Source of the DNA: JAWXBG01 sp034439875
GTDB lineage: Bacteria > Bacteroidota > Bacteroidia > Flavobacteriales_D > Sanyastnellaceae
NCBI GenBank assembly: GCA_034439875.1
Contig: JAWXBG010000035.1
Coordinates: forward strand, 1 to 20,014
Reading direction: 5' to 3'
DNA length: 20,014 nt
Shown: positions 1 to 7,690 of the stretch, piece by piece
Numbering within the stretch: the stretch's first letter is position 1
How the letters are laid out: each line of letters starts with the position of its first letter
Made by a program: the position numbers and the translations under genes
The notes under the pieces: model-generated
What the model saw: the letters and a program-made list of their open reading frames with translations, nothing else
Told to the model about the DNA's origin: nothing
Databases searched by the model: none

Positions 1-168
1 ATTCACTAATTCACTAATTCCCAGATTATCACATTATCAAATTCCCTCATTCCCACATTATCAAATTATCAAATTATCAAATTATCAAATTCCCCCATTA
101 TCACATTCCCTCATTATCTCATTATCTCATTGCCACACTATCACATTCCCACATTTCCACATCCATCG
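1..168. repeat. Degenerate 8-bp tandem repeat array (at least 21 units, open at left edge)
   Basis: The sequence divides without gaps into octamers from base 1: ATTCACTA, ATTCACTA, ATTCCCAG, ATTATCAC, ATTATCAA and so on. The consensus is ATT, then A or C, then T or C, then C, then two variable bases. Units 8 to 11 are four identical copies of ATTATCAA; others vary mostly at the last two positions. The final units (137-168) decay into the 3' end of the fecR-like gene and include its stop codon. There are no spacers, so this is not a CRISPR array. The array probably continues outside the window. Its function is unknown. Confidence 0.9.
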
Positions 169-1139
169 CCGTATAGAATAAATTTTCCATTTACTTCTTT
201 CCATCGAATGCCTAGAGTCTCTGACAATATATTGAGTACGTTGATCAAGGAATCGTTGTTGAATTGAACAGATACTCTACAATCCTCTATTAATGAACTG
301 TCCAGAATAACTTCACGTTGATAAACTTCGCTCAATTTTTTGGCCGCCTTCTTCAAAGAAGTATTTCTAAAACGGAATTTCTTGTCTACAAAAGCTATGG
401 CATTCTCATCGGATTGCACATCCTTTTGAAAGACTTTAGTGCTTTTTACATAGAAGCCGGATTGCCCGGCACTTAGCTCTATACCCGATAAATCAGCCGT
501 AAACATTTGCACCTTTCCCTCTATCACTGCAACATAAATAGTATCTGCTCCTGACAATGCTCGCACATTGAAGGAAGTTCCAATATCACGTATTAAAAGA
601 TCACTCACTTCTACAATCAGCTTGGCATTATCAGCTGAATTCACTTTAAAAAAAGCTTCACCTGTCAATTTCACCTTTCTTTCATCTGCATCTTCATCAT
701 CTTCAAAAACAATTTCAGATTCACGATTGAGCACCACTTCAGATCCTCCGGGAATGAATTTGGTGACAACCCTTTCGGCCGAAGCAAAAGTCACTTCTTC
801 ATTATGATGAAGATATCTAAAAACCAAAAATGAAGCCAATATGAGCACAGCAACAGCAGCAACAGCCCGATAAAAAGAAAATGCTCTGCGCAGGGGAATA
901 ACTTTTCCTTGCTGCCCGATTTGATTCTTCACATTTTGCCAAGCCCGATTAATTTGCACCTCGTCCAATTTCATCGCCACTGGTTCAAGTGAAAAAACCT
1001 TTTGCATTTGAGCATAATAAGCGCTGTTCGTTGCATCGAGGTTGAGCCATTCTATTAGCACCTGCTCATCAGACGCAGATATCTCACTTGTTAATTCTAG
1101 TGCAATCAGATCGTCGATATGTTCATTCCATTCTATCAA
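141..1139 (-). CDS. FecR-family anti-sigma factor (DUF4974-type C-terminus)
   Basis: An inner-membrane anti-sigma factor of 332 residues that should hold the ECF sigma factor encoded just upstream and release it on an outer-membrane signal, usually from a TonB-dependent receptor. Residues 1-85 form the cytoplasmic sigma-binding part. Residues about 91-109 are one membrane segment (AVAAVAVLILASFLVF). About 118-215 is the periplasmic FecR domain, and about 255-323 resembles the DUF4974/STN-like region of Bacteroidota FecR proteins (FRFRNTSLKKAAKKLSEVY). The start is TTG, overlapping the sigma gene's TGA; the next in-frame ATG lies 45 codons in, too late for the family. The last six residues (CGNVGM) and the stop codon are read from the octanucleotide repeat, so the natural C-terminus may have been altered. 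The partner receptor would be expected beyond the left edge. Confidence 0.9.
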   Translation of the reverse strand: MIEWNEHIDDLIALELTSEISASDEQVLIEWLNLDATNSAYYAQMQKVFSLEPVAMKLDEVQINRAWQNVKNQIGQQGKVIPLRRAFSFYRAVAAVAVLILASFLVFRYLHHNEEVTFASAERVVTKFIPGGSEVVLNRESEIVFEDDEDADERKVKLTGEAFFKVNSADNAKLIVEVSDLLIRDIGTSFNVRALSGADTIYVAVIEGKVQMFTADLSGIELSAGQSGFYVKSTKVFQKDVQSDENAIAFVDKKFRFRNTSLKKAAKKLSEVYQREVILDSSLIEDCRVSVQFNNDSLINVLNILSETLGIRWKEVNGKFILYGDGCGNVGM

Positions 1140-1756
1140 TTATATAAAATTGTTTTGTCTATAAATTCTATCCACATTTGTCCGCCGACTACAACAATCC
1201 AAATCAAATAGTCCGACAATTCTTCACGCATAATTCGCAGAGCTTTGCCCATTTGATTTTCTACTGTCTTTACTGAAATACCGAGTTTTTCAGCTATCTC
1301 CGAATATTTTAATTCACCAAATCTGCTGAGCGTAAATACTTCACGACATTGAGTCGGTATTTTCTCGAGCGCTTTGGCAATCCTTTGCTCCAATTCCATT
1401 CCATCCAACTGATTTGAAGGACTGTCGAAGGAGATACCAGTTGCTACCTCTGTTTGATCTTTGGCAAAATCCTTTCGTACTTTATCATGTTTCCATTTGT
1501 TCAGACAAGCGTTGCGCACTGATCTGAAGAGATATGCCTTGGCAGATTGGTCGATAGTGACTTCAGTTCTTTTCTCCCAAAGATTTACGAAAACACTTTG
1601 CACAATTTCCTCAGCATCCTCTCTATTGGACGTAAGGCTGTGTGCGAAGTTGCACATGACGGGATACCATGCTTTAAATACCATTTCAAAAGATGACATA
1701 TTGCCATCCAAAGCATTCCGCACCGTGGTGTCATCTATTTGGTCAAGGGACTTCAC
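1136..1756 (-). CDS. ECF RNA polymerase sigma factor, FecI-like (Bacteroidota family)
   Basis: A sigma-70 family ECF factor of 206 residues. Region 2 contains DAEEIVQSVFVNLWEKR (about 47-63), which binds core polymerase and the -10 element. Region 4 contains the helix-turn-helix YSEIAEKLGISVKTVENQM (about 151-169). The C-terminus continues as a hydrophobic tail (DYLIWIVVVGGQM), common in this family. The start is GTG; the next ATG, at residue 20, would cut into region 2. The TGA stop overlaps the TTG start of the fecR-like gene, so the two are translationally coupled. A TATTTTCG box lies 9 bases before the start codon. The regulon cannot be read from the window; such pairs usually control a neighbouring outer-membrane receptor operon. 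Confidence 0.93.
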   Translation of the reverse strand: MKSLDQIDDTTVRNALDGNMSSFEMVFKAWYPVMCNFAHSLTSNREDAEEIVQSVFVNLWEKRTEVTIDQSAKAYLFRSVRNACLNKWKHDKVRKDFAKDQTEVATGISFDSPSNQLDGMELEQRIAKALEKIPTQCREVFTLSRFGELKYSEIAEKLGISVKTVENQMGKALRIMREELSDYLIWIVVVGGQMWIEFIDKTILYN

Positions 1757-1765
1757 TTACGGTGG

Positions 1766-1773
1766 CGAAAATA
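1766..1773 (-). promoter_or_regulatory. Probable -7 box (TATTTTCG) of the sigma/fecR operon
   Basis: On the minus strand TATTTTCG stands 9 bases before the GTG start of the sigma gene. It matches the Bacteroidota -7 consensus TAnnTTTG at all but one position. One arm of a 7-bp inverted repeat (TACTCAC at 1772-1778, GTGAGTA at 1811-1817) overlaps it. The -33 element is not clear. Confidence 0.5.
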
Positions 1774-1842
1774 CTCACGAGGCCGTTATAAATAGAAGAC
1801 AACCGAAAAAGTGAGTACCCCTATTCCGAGAGATGATATTTT

Positions 1843-3681
1843 TTACTCAACGCCATCGAGCACAATTCGCGACCAAACTCTTTTGTTGTCACATGTGATA
1901 ATCAACATATAAATTCCAGTTTGAAAAGAAGAAAGTTCGATTTCGTGTAATGCTGTTTGTGCCAGATTTCTCTTGTCAACAAGTCTTCCAGAAGCATCCA
2001 GAAGTTCGATTGAAATTTCCTTGTGAAAGAATCCTTCAATAAATAGCCTTCCAAAGGTAGGATTGGGATAAATGGCAAATGATTGTTCGTTTATCCAAAT
2101 ATCCACCATGGGAGAAATTTTTGACATCCCATTAAAATCGATTTGGCGTATTCGGTAATAATGAAGACCGGGCGCAGGATGAATGTGCAAAAAAGAATAG
2201 TTCCAAGTCAACGCGCTCGTACCATGTCCATCTACCTCTGCTATGTCGGTCCAATGATAACCATCTAAAGAATGTTGAACTATAAAAAAGTCATTATTGG
2301 TTTCACCTGCTGTGATCCATGAAACAACAACATTATCCAATTGCTGGTTTGCTCTAACTTCCACGAAGTTTACTGGTAAAATCATGGAGCATTCGATAGA
2401 AGCAGAGCCAAAAAAATCGAGTACTACATTTCCCGTTGCATAACTCCAATTGCTGAAACAAATGATAAACTGTTCACCGGCAAATACATTAAGCGGGGGT
2501 CCGTAGTTACCTGCATTCCCGCCAGAAGGGATTGGATTTGCCAAGCCAGTTCCACCGGATGTAGTGGCATTCCACACGCATCGCACTGGCGGCAGCGAGT
2601 TGCCCGAAATTTCACCGCAAGTAGAAACACCATTATAGGGCCACATCGCCCAATCATAAAATCCGATTTGTCCTCCGTTACTATTCTGGCCGAAACTAAA
2701 TTGAAGCGTACCGGAAGTTGCTGCTGTGAAAAACAACCAACTACTATTTAATTCACCCGCTAACAAACAACCCGAGTCTGTTCCGCCCCAGGGAGGTGAT
2801 CCTCCATAATTTGGGTTCGAGGTACTCCCAGGGGAGGGCACCTCGTTGAAGGTACCAAATCCAGATGGTGAAATGCTGAAAGAATATGGATCACAAACAC
2901 AGGCTGCCGCGCTACAATCGGAACCAGGAACTGCTGTGCCGCATCCGCCACCGCCTCCACCTCCGCCACCACCCGGATCCACATTTGTGCAATCTAGATT
3001 TCCCACATTGAAAACGGCGAAATCGTAGGCACCCGAAATAAGAGTTCCTGAATACAATTGACTACCAAATTCATCATCAAATTGATAGAAGGCATCTTCC
3101 CACCCGTTTCCCCCACTATCGAACATTTCGAAAGTAAAACAACCATTACCGAGGCATAAATCGATATTAGCGTCAGAAAAACCCGATTGAACAACAACTC
3201 CTCCAAGGGACAAAGTCCAGGATATTTCAGAAGGGTTATCTCCATTATCCAATTGAAGATTAAACTCCGATGTTCCCGGTGGACAACCTGCCGAAATAAC
3301 GCCACAGTCTGCATTACCCGTCCCAAATTGATCTATTCCATACGTACCAAATTCTAGATTTGTATCCCAAGCAAAGTCTCCTATAAAGTCTTCAATAATC
3401 CAGTCAACACATTCCCATCCATCACCACCAGTATCCAACATTTGCAATGTGTAGCAATCTTCGGGAAGACAAACCACTTGAGTAAATGGCGCTCCACCAG
3501 AATACCACAATGTACCATCGCTACCCACTAGAATCCATGTAATCTCGGAAGCTTGGGGACATGCTCCGTCCAAAACGACATCAATAGTATACATCGTACA
3601 TTGAGCTGTCAATGCGTGAGGTCTCAAAAAACTCGCAAGAATTGTCAGCACTAAGACAAATCGAAGATTTATATAAAACAT
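1843..3681 (-). CDS. Secreted T9SS-sorted protein with duplicated DxGGxGW module
   Basis: A 612-residue exported protein of unknown function. Residues 1-26 are a signal peptide (VLVLTILASF core, cleavage near LTAQ). Two related modules of about 100 residues follow (about 27-126 and 132-231). Each has a Cys pair and a DTGGDGW or DSGGNGW motif (83-89 and 188-194), seen in secreted adhesive or regulatory Bacteroidota proteins. A run of ten glycines (237-246) links to a Cys- and Gly-rich region (about 247-431). An Ig/FN3-like stretch (about 435-528) precedes the sorting domain (about 536-612, starting AIYPNPTFGRLFIEG), which directs export by the T9SS and surface attachment or release. No catalytic motif is evident. 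The ATG start leads directly into the signal peptide. It is 86 bases upstream of the sigma gene on the same strand, but the sigma gene appears to have its own promoter. Confidence 0.88.
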   Translation of the reverse strand: MFYINLRFVLVLTILASFLRPHALTAQCTMYTIDVVLDGACPQASEITWILVGSDGTLWYSGGAPFTQVVCLPEDCYTLQMLDTGGDGWECVDWIIEDFIGDFAWDTNLEFGTYGIDQFGTGNADCGVISAGCPPGTSEFNLQLDNGDNPSEISWTLSLGGVVVQSGFSDANIDLCLGNGCFTFEMFDSGGNGWEDAFYQFDDEFGSQLYSGTLISGAYDFAVFNVGNLDCTNVDPGGGGGGGGGGCGTAVPGSDCSAAACVCDPYSFSISPSGFGTFNEVPSPGSTSNPNYGGSPPWGGTDSGCLLAGELNSSWLFFTAATSGTLQFSFGQNSNGGQIGFYDWAMWPYNGVSTCGEISGNSLPPVRCVWNATTSGGTGLANPIPSGGNAGNYGPPLNVFAGEQFIICFSNWSYATGNVVLDFFGSASIECSMILPVNFVEVRANQQLDNVVVSWITAGETNNDFFIVQHSLDGYHWTDIAEVDGHGTSALTWNYSFLHIHPAPGLHYYRIRQIDFNGMSKISPMVDIWINEQSFAIYPNPTFGRLFIEGFFHKEISIELLDASGRLVDKRNLAQTALHEIELSSFQTGIYMLIITCDNKRVWSRIVLDGVE

Positions 3682-3804
3682 GACACAAAAGATTAAAATC
3701 GAGAATAGATAACCTTAAAATCTGGTGATAAATAATCGCGAATTGCGCAGAAATGAATATTGCAAAACGTGATGTAAAAATCTACACGATAAATCATTTC
3801 TGAT

Positions 3805-4203
3805 CTATAGAGCGATTTGTCTTAATCTCTGTGGAGGATGAAAAACAGATGAGGAAATGTTTATTGGAACCGACAGGTATTCGATAGAGTTGAAAAGTAA
3901 AATTTCCGGAAAAATCAAACTAGAATATTCCATTCTAGGTATCTGAAAAAACAAGTAAATACAAGAAGAAGACACACGTAGTTGGAACGGAAGAGAATCG
4001 TGCTGTTTACCCTGATGCTCGTGAGTAAGACTTAAATAGTGATCCGATAAAAAAGTCATTAAAGACAAATCAGGTTCAGTGCTGCGGTGTGCATCAAGGT
4101 GAGCAATAAGCAACGGAATTCTTCCCATTTCCCCAAAGATTCCTCCTTGAAGGAAGGTCATTGAGAAAATCTGAATCGCTAACATGTAGATTAAGTGCTT
4201 CAT
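3805..4203 (-). CDS. Small His-rich conserved protein, metal-efflux-associated family
   Basis: I assign the start to the ATG at 4203, giving 132 residues beginning MKHLIYMLAI. The frame stays open further upstream, but that part overlaps the divergent gene and lacks protein-like composition. An N-terminal hydrophobic segment (about 1-20) is followed by the pattern H-x3-H, PDLSLMTFLSDHY, a His cluster (HEHQGKQH, 61-68), LPFQ, and a C-terminal VFHPPQRL. This arrangement recalls short uncharacterised Bacteroidota proteins with a D-L-S-x-x-x-F-L-x-x-H-Y core and a terminal PP motif, often encoded beside heavy-metal efflux or TonB-receptor genes. Metal binding in the envelope is therefore plausible but inferred. 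No efflux gene is present here. A weak box, TAATCTTG at 4212-4219, sits 8 bases upstream. Confidence 0.7.
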   Translation of the reverse strand: MKHLIYMLAIQIFSMTFLQGGIFGEMGRIPLLIAHLDAHRSTEPDLSLMTFLSDHYLSLTHEHQGKQHDSLPFQLRVSSSCIYLFFQIPRMEYSSLIFPEILLFNSIEYLSVPINISSSVFHPPQRLRQIAL

Positions 4204-4211
4204 TAACGCTA

Positions 4212-4219
4212 CAAGATTA
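4212..4219 (-). promoter_or_regulatory. Weak candidate -7 box (TAATCTTG)
   Basis: Minus-strand TAATCTTG differs from TAnnTTTG at one position and lies 8 bases before the ATG of the His-rich gene, a spacing like that of the other boxes in this window. No -33 element is apparent. Confidence 0.3.
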
Positions 4220-4293
4220 AGGCAAGGACACCGATAAAAATATGATTTAAGTCTGAATAAGAAAAAAACGGTTCTGAACGAGAATATATTTTT

Positions 4294-4905
4294 ATGCCTA
4301 TATTCATTCCAAATATTTACTGGTTGAAGCAGTGCATTGCCACATTCATCACAATTCTCATTCAATTCAATTCATTTGCACAAATTGAATTAAATCTGGC
4401 TGACACCAATTCTTTGTACTACATTGAAATTTCCGGTCGGATTTTTGGCTCAGATGACACTAAAACGGAGAACATTTTAAACAATGCGACTCTAGACCTT
4501 TGCTTTTTGCAGCCGAAATAAGATGCAAACGATGGAACACAAGAATATTCATTTGAAACAATATCGCTCATTAGTCATGATGGCAAATATCAATTGACCA
4601 TAGATTTAGAAAAAACATACTCTCTTCGGTTTTCACATCCCGGCCATTATTCAAAAGCAATTTACATCAATACAATAGGATGCAATTTGTCTCCCGATCC
4701 CTCAGGATATAAATTCATTGTGGACATGACATTGCCGCCGGTTAAATCCCGAAGGGTCAAAAGAATCTTGGAACCGAAGTTTATAGGAATAGCCAATTAC
4801 AGTTTTCAAGAGGATAACTTGGATTGGGATCTCAATCATACCGCAAAAATTAAACGAAAAATCATTCGTCGTCATTGGTGGTGGCCTTTTCGAATAAAAG
4901 ATTAA
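4294..4905 (+). pseudogene. Secreted carboxypeptidase-regulatory-like protein, interrupted by in-frame TAA
   Basis: From the ATG at 4294 one frame runs to the TAA at 4903-4905 and is broken only by a TAA at 4519-4521. The first part encodes a good signal peptide (cleavage near NSFAQ, residue 30) and the start of a beta-sandwich (YYIEISGRIFGSDD). After the stop the same frame continues as DANDGTQEYSF, then DGKYQLTIDLEKTYSLRF and HPGHYSKAIYINT. This is the strand pattern of the carboxypeptidase-regulatory-like or TonB-dependent-receptor plug-like domains common in Bacteroidota. Without the stop the protein would have 203 residues. There is no ATG after the stop before the domain resumes; the only early start is a TTG at 4594 inside it. 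A recent nonsense mutation is most likely; a sequencing error or readthrough cannot be excluded. Confidence 0.75.
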
Positions 4906-4986
4906 TCAATCACTCAGAGACCTCACAAAGTAAAAGGTTCGAAATCATTTGATTCACCGAGAACAATAGTTGGCAAGCCTTTTTAC

Positions 4987-4994
4987 TAACTTCG
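4987..4994 (+). promoter_or_regulatory. Probable -7 box (TAACTTCG) of the polysaccharide operon
   Basis: TAACTTCG lies 35 bases before the ATG of the UDP-glucose dehydrogenase gene and follows a TTG at 4970-4972. It matches TAnnTTTG at all but one position. The 14-base spacing to the TTG is short for Bacteroidota promoters, so the -33 assignment is uncertain. Confidence 0.45.
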
Positions 4995-5029
4995 CCCGGT
5001 TTTGCAACAAACTTCTAAGATACGAAAAA

Positions 5030-6397
5030 ATGAATATATCAGTAGTAGGAACAGGTTATGTAGGCTTGGTAACAGGTACCTGCCTGGCCGAAACCGGCAA
5101 CAAAGTGATTTGTGTAGACATAGACACGGCGAAAGTGGATGCCATGAAAGCCGGCAAGTTGCCGATCTATGAACCCGATTTAGATGTTTTATTTGAGCGG
5201 AATATTCGTCAGGAAAGACTTCAGTTCACTACCGATTTGCACTATGCTGTAGACAATTCGGATATCATATTTCTAGCCTTGCCTACCCCACCCGGTGAAG
5301 ATGGAAGTGCCGATCTCAGTTATGTGCTTGGAGTAGCTAAGCAATTGGGAGAAATGATCACTAGCTATAAAGTGATTGTTGATAAAAGCACGGTACCTGT
5401 TGGAACGGCTGAAAAAGTGCATAAGGCTGTATCAGCTAGTATCAAGGTGCCGTTTGATGTGGTTAGCAATCCCGAGTTTTTGCGCGAAGGTTTTGCCGTG
5501 GATGATTTCATGAAACCGGACAGGGTTGTCATTGGAAGTAGCAGTGAACGAGCACGCAAGATGATGGAAGAACTCTATCGTCCATTTACAAGACAAGGTA
5601 ATCCGATAATAATGATGGATGAGCGCAGCGCGGAGCTCACTAAATACGCTGCCAATGCTTTTTTGGCAACGAAGATCTCATTCATGAATGAAATCGCCAA
5701 TTTCTGTGAGAAAGTTGGGGCTGATGTAGACATGGTTCGATTGGGAATAGGAAGTGACAGCCGCATTGGAAAGCGCTTTCTGTTTCCGGGAATAGGATAC
5801 GGTGGAAGTTGTTTTCCTAAAGATGTGAAGGCCCTTGCGCATTCAGGACTTGAATCAGGTTATGAATTTAAGATTCTGAAAAGTGTAATGAAGGTAAACG
5901 AAAGACAGAAGACAATTCTACTCGGGCCTATTTTAGAGTATTTCGGAAACAATTTGAACAACAAGAAAATTGCCTTGTGGGGACTTGCGTTCAAACCAGA
6001 TACAGACGACATACGCGAAGCTCCGGCTTTGTACATGATCGAACATTTGATTGAAAATGGAGCGGACATTACAGCCTATGACCCGGAGGCAATGAACAAT
6101 GTGAAAAAACTTTTTGGGGACAAAATCAAGTATTCCGAGAATGAGTACGAAGCACTTGAGGATGCAGATGCACTTTTGATTTGCACTGAGTGGTCAGCAT
6201 TCCGAAATCCCGATTTCCAGAAAATAGGTCAGGCACTAAAGAATAAAGTGATATTTGATGGCAGAAACCTATACGACCTCGAAAAGATGAAAGAGCTTGG
6301 GTACTATTACAAGAGTATAGGTAGGGAGATATTAGGCTCAAGAGAAAAAGGAAGTGAAAAAAGCATTGGGGCTGTGAGTTCCTCAGCAAGTGAATGA
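5030..6397 (+). CDS. ugd: UDP-glucose 6-dehydrogenase
   Basis: Cytoplasmic enzyme that oxidises UDP-glucose to UDP-glucuronate with two NAD+. The 455 residues fit the family. The N-terminal Rossmann motif is GTGYVGL (7-13). The central substrate-binding region has TKYAANAFLATKISFMNEI, with Lys205 and Asn209. The catalytic cysteine is Cys261 in GYGGSCFPKD. The C-terminal UDP-binding domain contains LWGLAFKPDTDDIREAP. I chose the ATG at 5030 because the Rossmann strand begins directly (MNISVVGTGY); the frame stays open 20 codons upstream, but those would include the probable promoter. The Ser- and Lys-rich tail after about residue 430 is probably disordered. It leads the polysaccharide-precursor block, and its product is the substrate of the UDP-xylose synthase encoded two genes later. 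Confidence 0.95.
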   Translation: MNISVVGTGYVGLVTGTCLAETGNKVICVDIDTAKVDAMKAGKLPIYEPDLDVLFERNIRQERLQFTTDLHYAVDNSDIIFLALPTPPGEDGSADLSYVLGVAKQLGEMITSYKVIVDKSTVPVGTAEKVHKAVSASIKVPFDVVSNPEFLREGFAVDDFMKPDRVVIGSSSERARKMMEELYRPFTRQGNPIIMMDERSAELTKYAANAFLATKISFMNEIANFCEKVGADVDMVRLGIGSDSRIGKRFLFPGIGYGGSCFPKDVKALAHSGLESGYEFKILKSVMKVNERQKTILLGPILEYFGNNLNNKKIALWGLAFKPDTDDIREAPALYMIEHLIENGADITAYDPEAMNNVKKLFGDKIKYSENEYEALEDADALLICTEWSAFRNPDFQKIGQALKNKVIFDGRNLYDLEKMKELGYYYKSIGREILGSREKGSEKSIGAVSSSASE

Positions 6398-6428
6398 GGT
6401 TTTGAGGGAAATGTTAAACTAAAAGAGT

Positions 6429-7637
6429 ATGATACTTGATACAGCGGGCATATTGATTCTATTGAGTGCTCTTGTGGTTTTTTCATATCTTTTCGATCTC
6501 GTTTCAAAAAAAACAAATGTTCCCTCTGTCCTGCTCCTACTAGGCCTTGGAATTGGGTTGAATTACATCTGGAAATTTTTTGGGGGGGGGCCAATCGACT
6601 TTTCTACCATTCTGCCGGTTCTAGGTTCCGTCGGATTGATCTTGATTGTATTTGAGGGTTCACTTGAACTTCAATATGAAGCAGGAAAAAGTGTTCTCAT
6701 CAGAAATGCATTTTTATCCTCACTCATTATCCTCGTCTTCACGGCATTGGCCGTTGCCGGAATCTTTTCCTATTTCACGGACTTTGACTTTCATATCTGT
6801 CTTTTACATGCCATTCCATTTAGTGTAATATCATCGGCTGTTGCTATTCCATCCGTAAAAGGGTTAGTTAAATCCAAGCGAGAATTCATCATATTTGAAT
6901 CCACCTTTTCAGACATCATTGGAATCATGTTTTTCAATTTTGTATTGATCAATCGAGAAATGACAGGACTCTCAGCCTTGGTATTGTCAAGAGACCTGCT
7001 GCTTGTTGTGGTGCTTGCACTGGTATTTTGCATATTGCTTATGTTTTTGATGGGTAAAATGAAAAACCACGTTAAGTTTTTCCTCATTATTTCTACTCTC
7101 ATTCTCATCTATGGGGTAGGTAAAGTCTTTCATCTTTCGTCGCTGCTCATCGTAATGTTATTCGGGATCTTTTTGGCCAATTATCACATACTGGCAGAAT
7201 GGATAGAGAAAAAATCAAGGTATATCCACCTGTTCAGGAAACTCGAGTACCCCAATTTTAATTCAGACCTCAGTCAGTTGCACACCCTATCATCAGAAAG
7301 CGCTTTTCTCATTCGCACCTTTTTCTTTCTCGTTTTTGGCTTCAGTCTTCACATAGAGGATTTGTTTCAATTTGAGAGTCTGTTCTATGGTTCCATTATA
7401 GTAACTATCATTTACATTTCGCGGTACGTTTATCTGAAAATTGCCTCACCTCAAAATACTTGGCCAGAGGTATTGGTGAGCCCTCGAGGTTTGATAAGCA
7501 TCCTTCTTTTTCTAAGCATCCCAAGCGATTCCATACTTTTTGCAAATGAGAAAGGTATTCTCGTTTTTGTTGTGCTGGTAACATGTCTAATCATGACAAT
7601 TGGGCTGATAACAGGAAAGTCAGCTTCTCAGAGGTAA
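6429..7637 (+). CDS. CPA1-type cation:proton antiporter
   Basis: An inner-membrane protein of 402 residues with about 11-13 hydrophobic segments and the look of the Na+(K+)/H+ exchanger family: VPSVLLLLGLGIGL near 31-44, LILIVFEGSLEL near 70-81 and FESTFSDIIGIMFFNF near 155-170, which carries the acidic ion-binding position of the fold. It exchanges monovalent cations for protons; specificity cannot be predicted. It starts 31 bases after ugd on the same strand and is probably co-transcribed with it, although its role has no obvious link to sugar metabolism. Bases 6576-6590 are six T followed by nine G, within codons 50-54 (FFGGG). Loss or gain of one G would cause early termination. The frame is intact as given. 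Confidence 0.88.
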   Translation: MILDTAGILILLSALVVFSYLFDLVSKKTNVPSVLLLLGLGIGLNYIWKFFGGGPIDFSTILPVLGSVGLILIVFEGSLELQYEAGKSVLIRNAFLSSLIILVFTALAVAGIFSYFTDFDFHICLLHAIPFSVISSAVAIPSVKGLVKSKREFIIFESTFSDIIGIMFFNFVLINREMTGLSALVLSRDLLLVVVLALVFCILLMFLMGKMKNHVKFFLIISTLILIYGVGKVFHLSSLLIVMLFGIFLANYHILAEWIEKKSRYIHLFRKLEYPNFNSDLSQLHTLSSESAFLIRTFFFLVFGFSLHIEDLFQFESLFYGSIIVTIIYISRYVYLKIASPQNTWPEVLVSPRGLISILLFLSIPSDSILFANEKGILVFVVLVTCLIMTIGLITGKSASQR

Positions 7638-7665
7638 TTTTCGAGGCTTAATGCCTTTGAAATCG

Positions 7666-7673
7666 TACTTTCG
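7666..7673 (+). promoter_or_regulatory. Probable -7 box (TACTTTCG) of the UDP-xylose synthase gene
   Basis: TACTTTCG lies 17 bases before the ATG at 7691 and fits TAnnTTTG at all but one position. It suggests a second transcription start inside the polysaccharide block, in the 53-base gap after the antiporter gene. Confidence 0.45.
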
Positions 7674-7690
7674 CAACCCCAAAAAACCCT

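Noticed and set aside
1..168. CRISPR array
   Set aside because: Units are 8 bp, contiguous and degenerate, with no spacers and no cas genes in the window.
2846..3028. Plus-strand frame encoding a polyproline run
   Set aside because: It is the antisense shadow of the glycine run in the T9SS protein and has no other support.
4204..4365. Longer N-terminus for the His-rich minus-strand gene
   Set aside because: It overlaps the signal-peptide region of the divergent gene, and the ATG at 4203 begins a normal hydrophobic N-terminus.
3805..4905. Toxin-antitoxin pair
   Set aside because: The two genes are divergent; one has a signal peptide and a beta-sandwich pattern and the other a metal-associated pattern, with no toxin or antitoxin motif.
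4970..5029. Longer start for UDP-glucose dehydrogenase
   Set aside because: The extra 20 codons come before the Rossmann strand, start at TTG and contain a probable -7 box.
6429..7637. Frameshifted antiporter pseudogene because of the G9 tract
   Set aside because: With nine G the frame is open over the full expected length, with family motifs on both sides of the tract.
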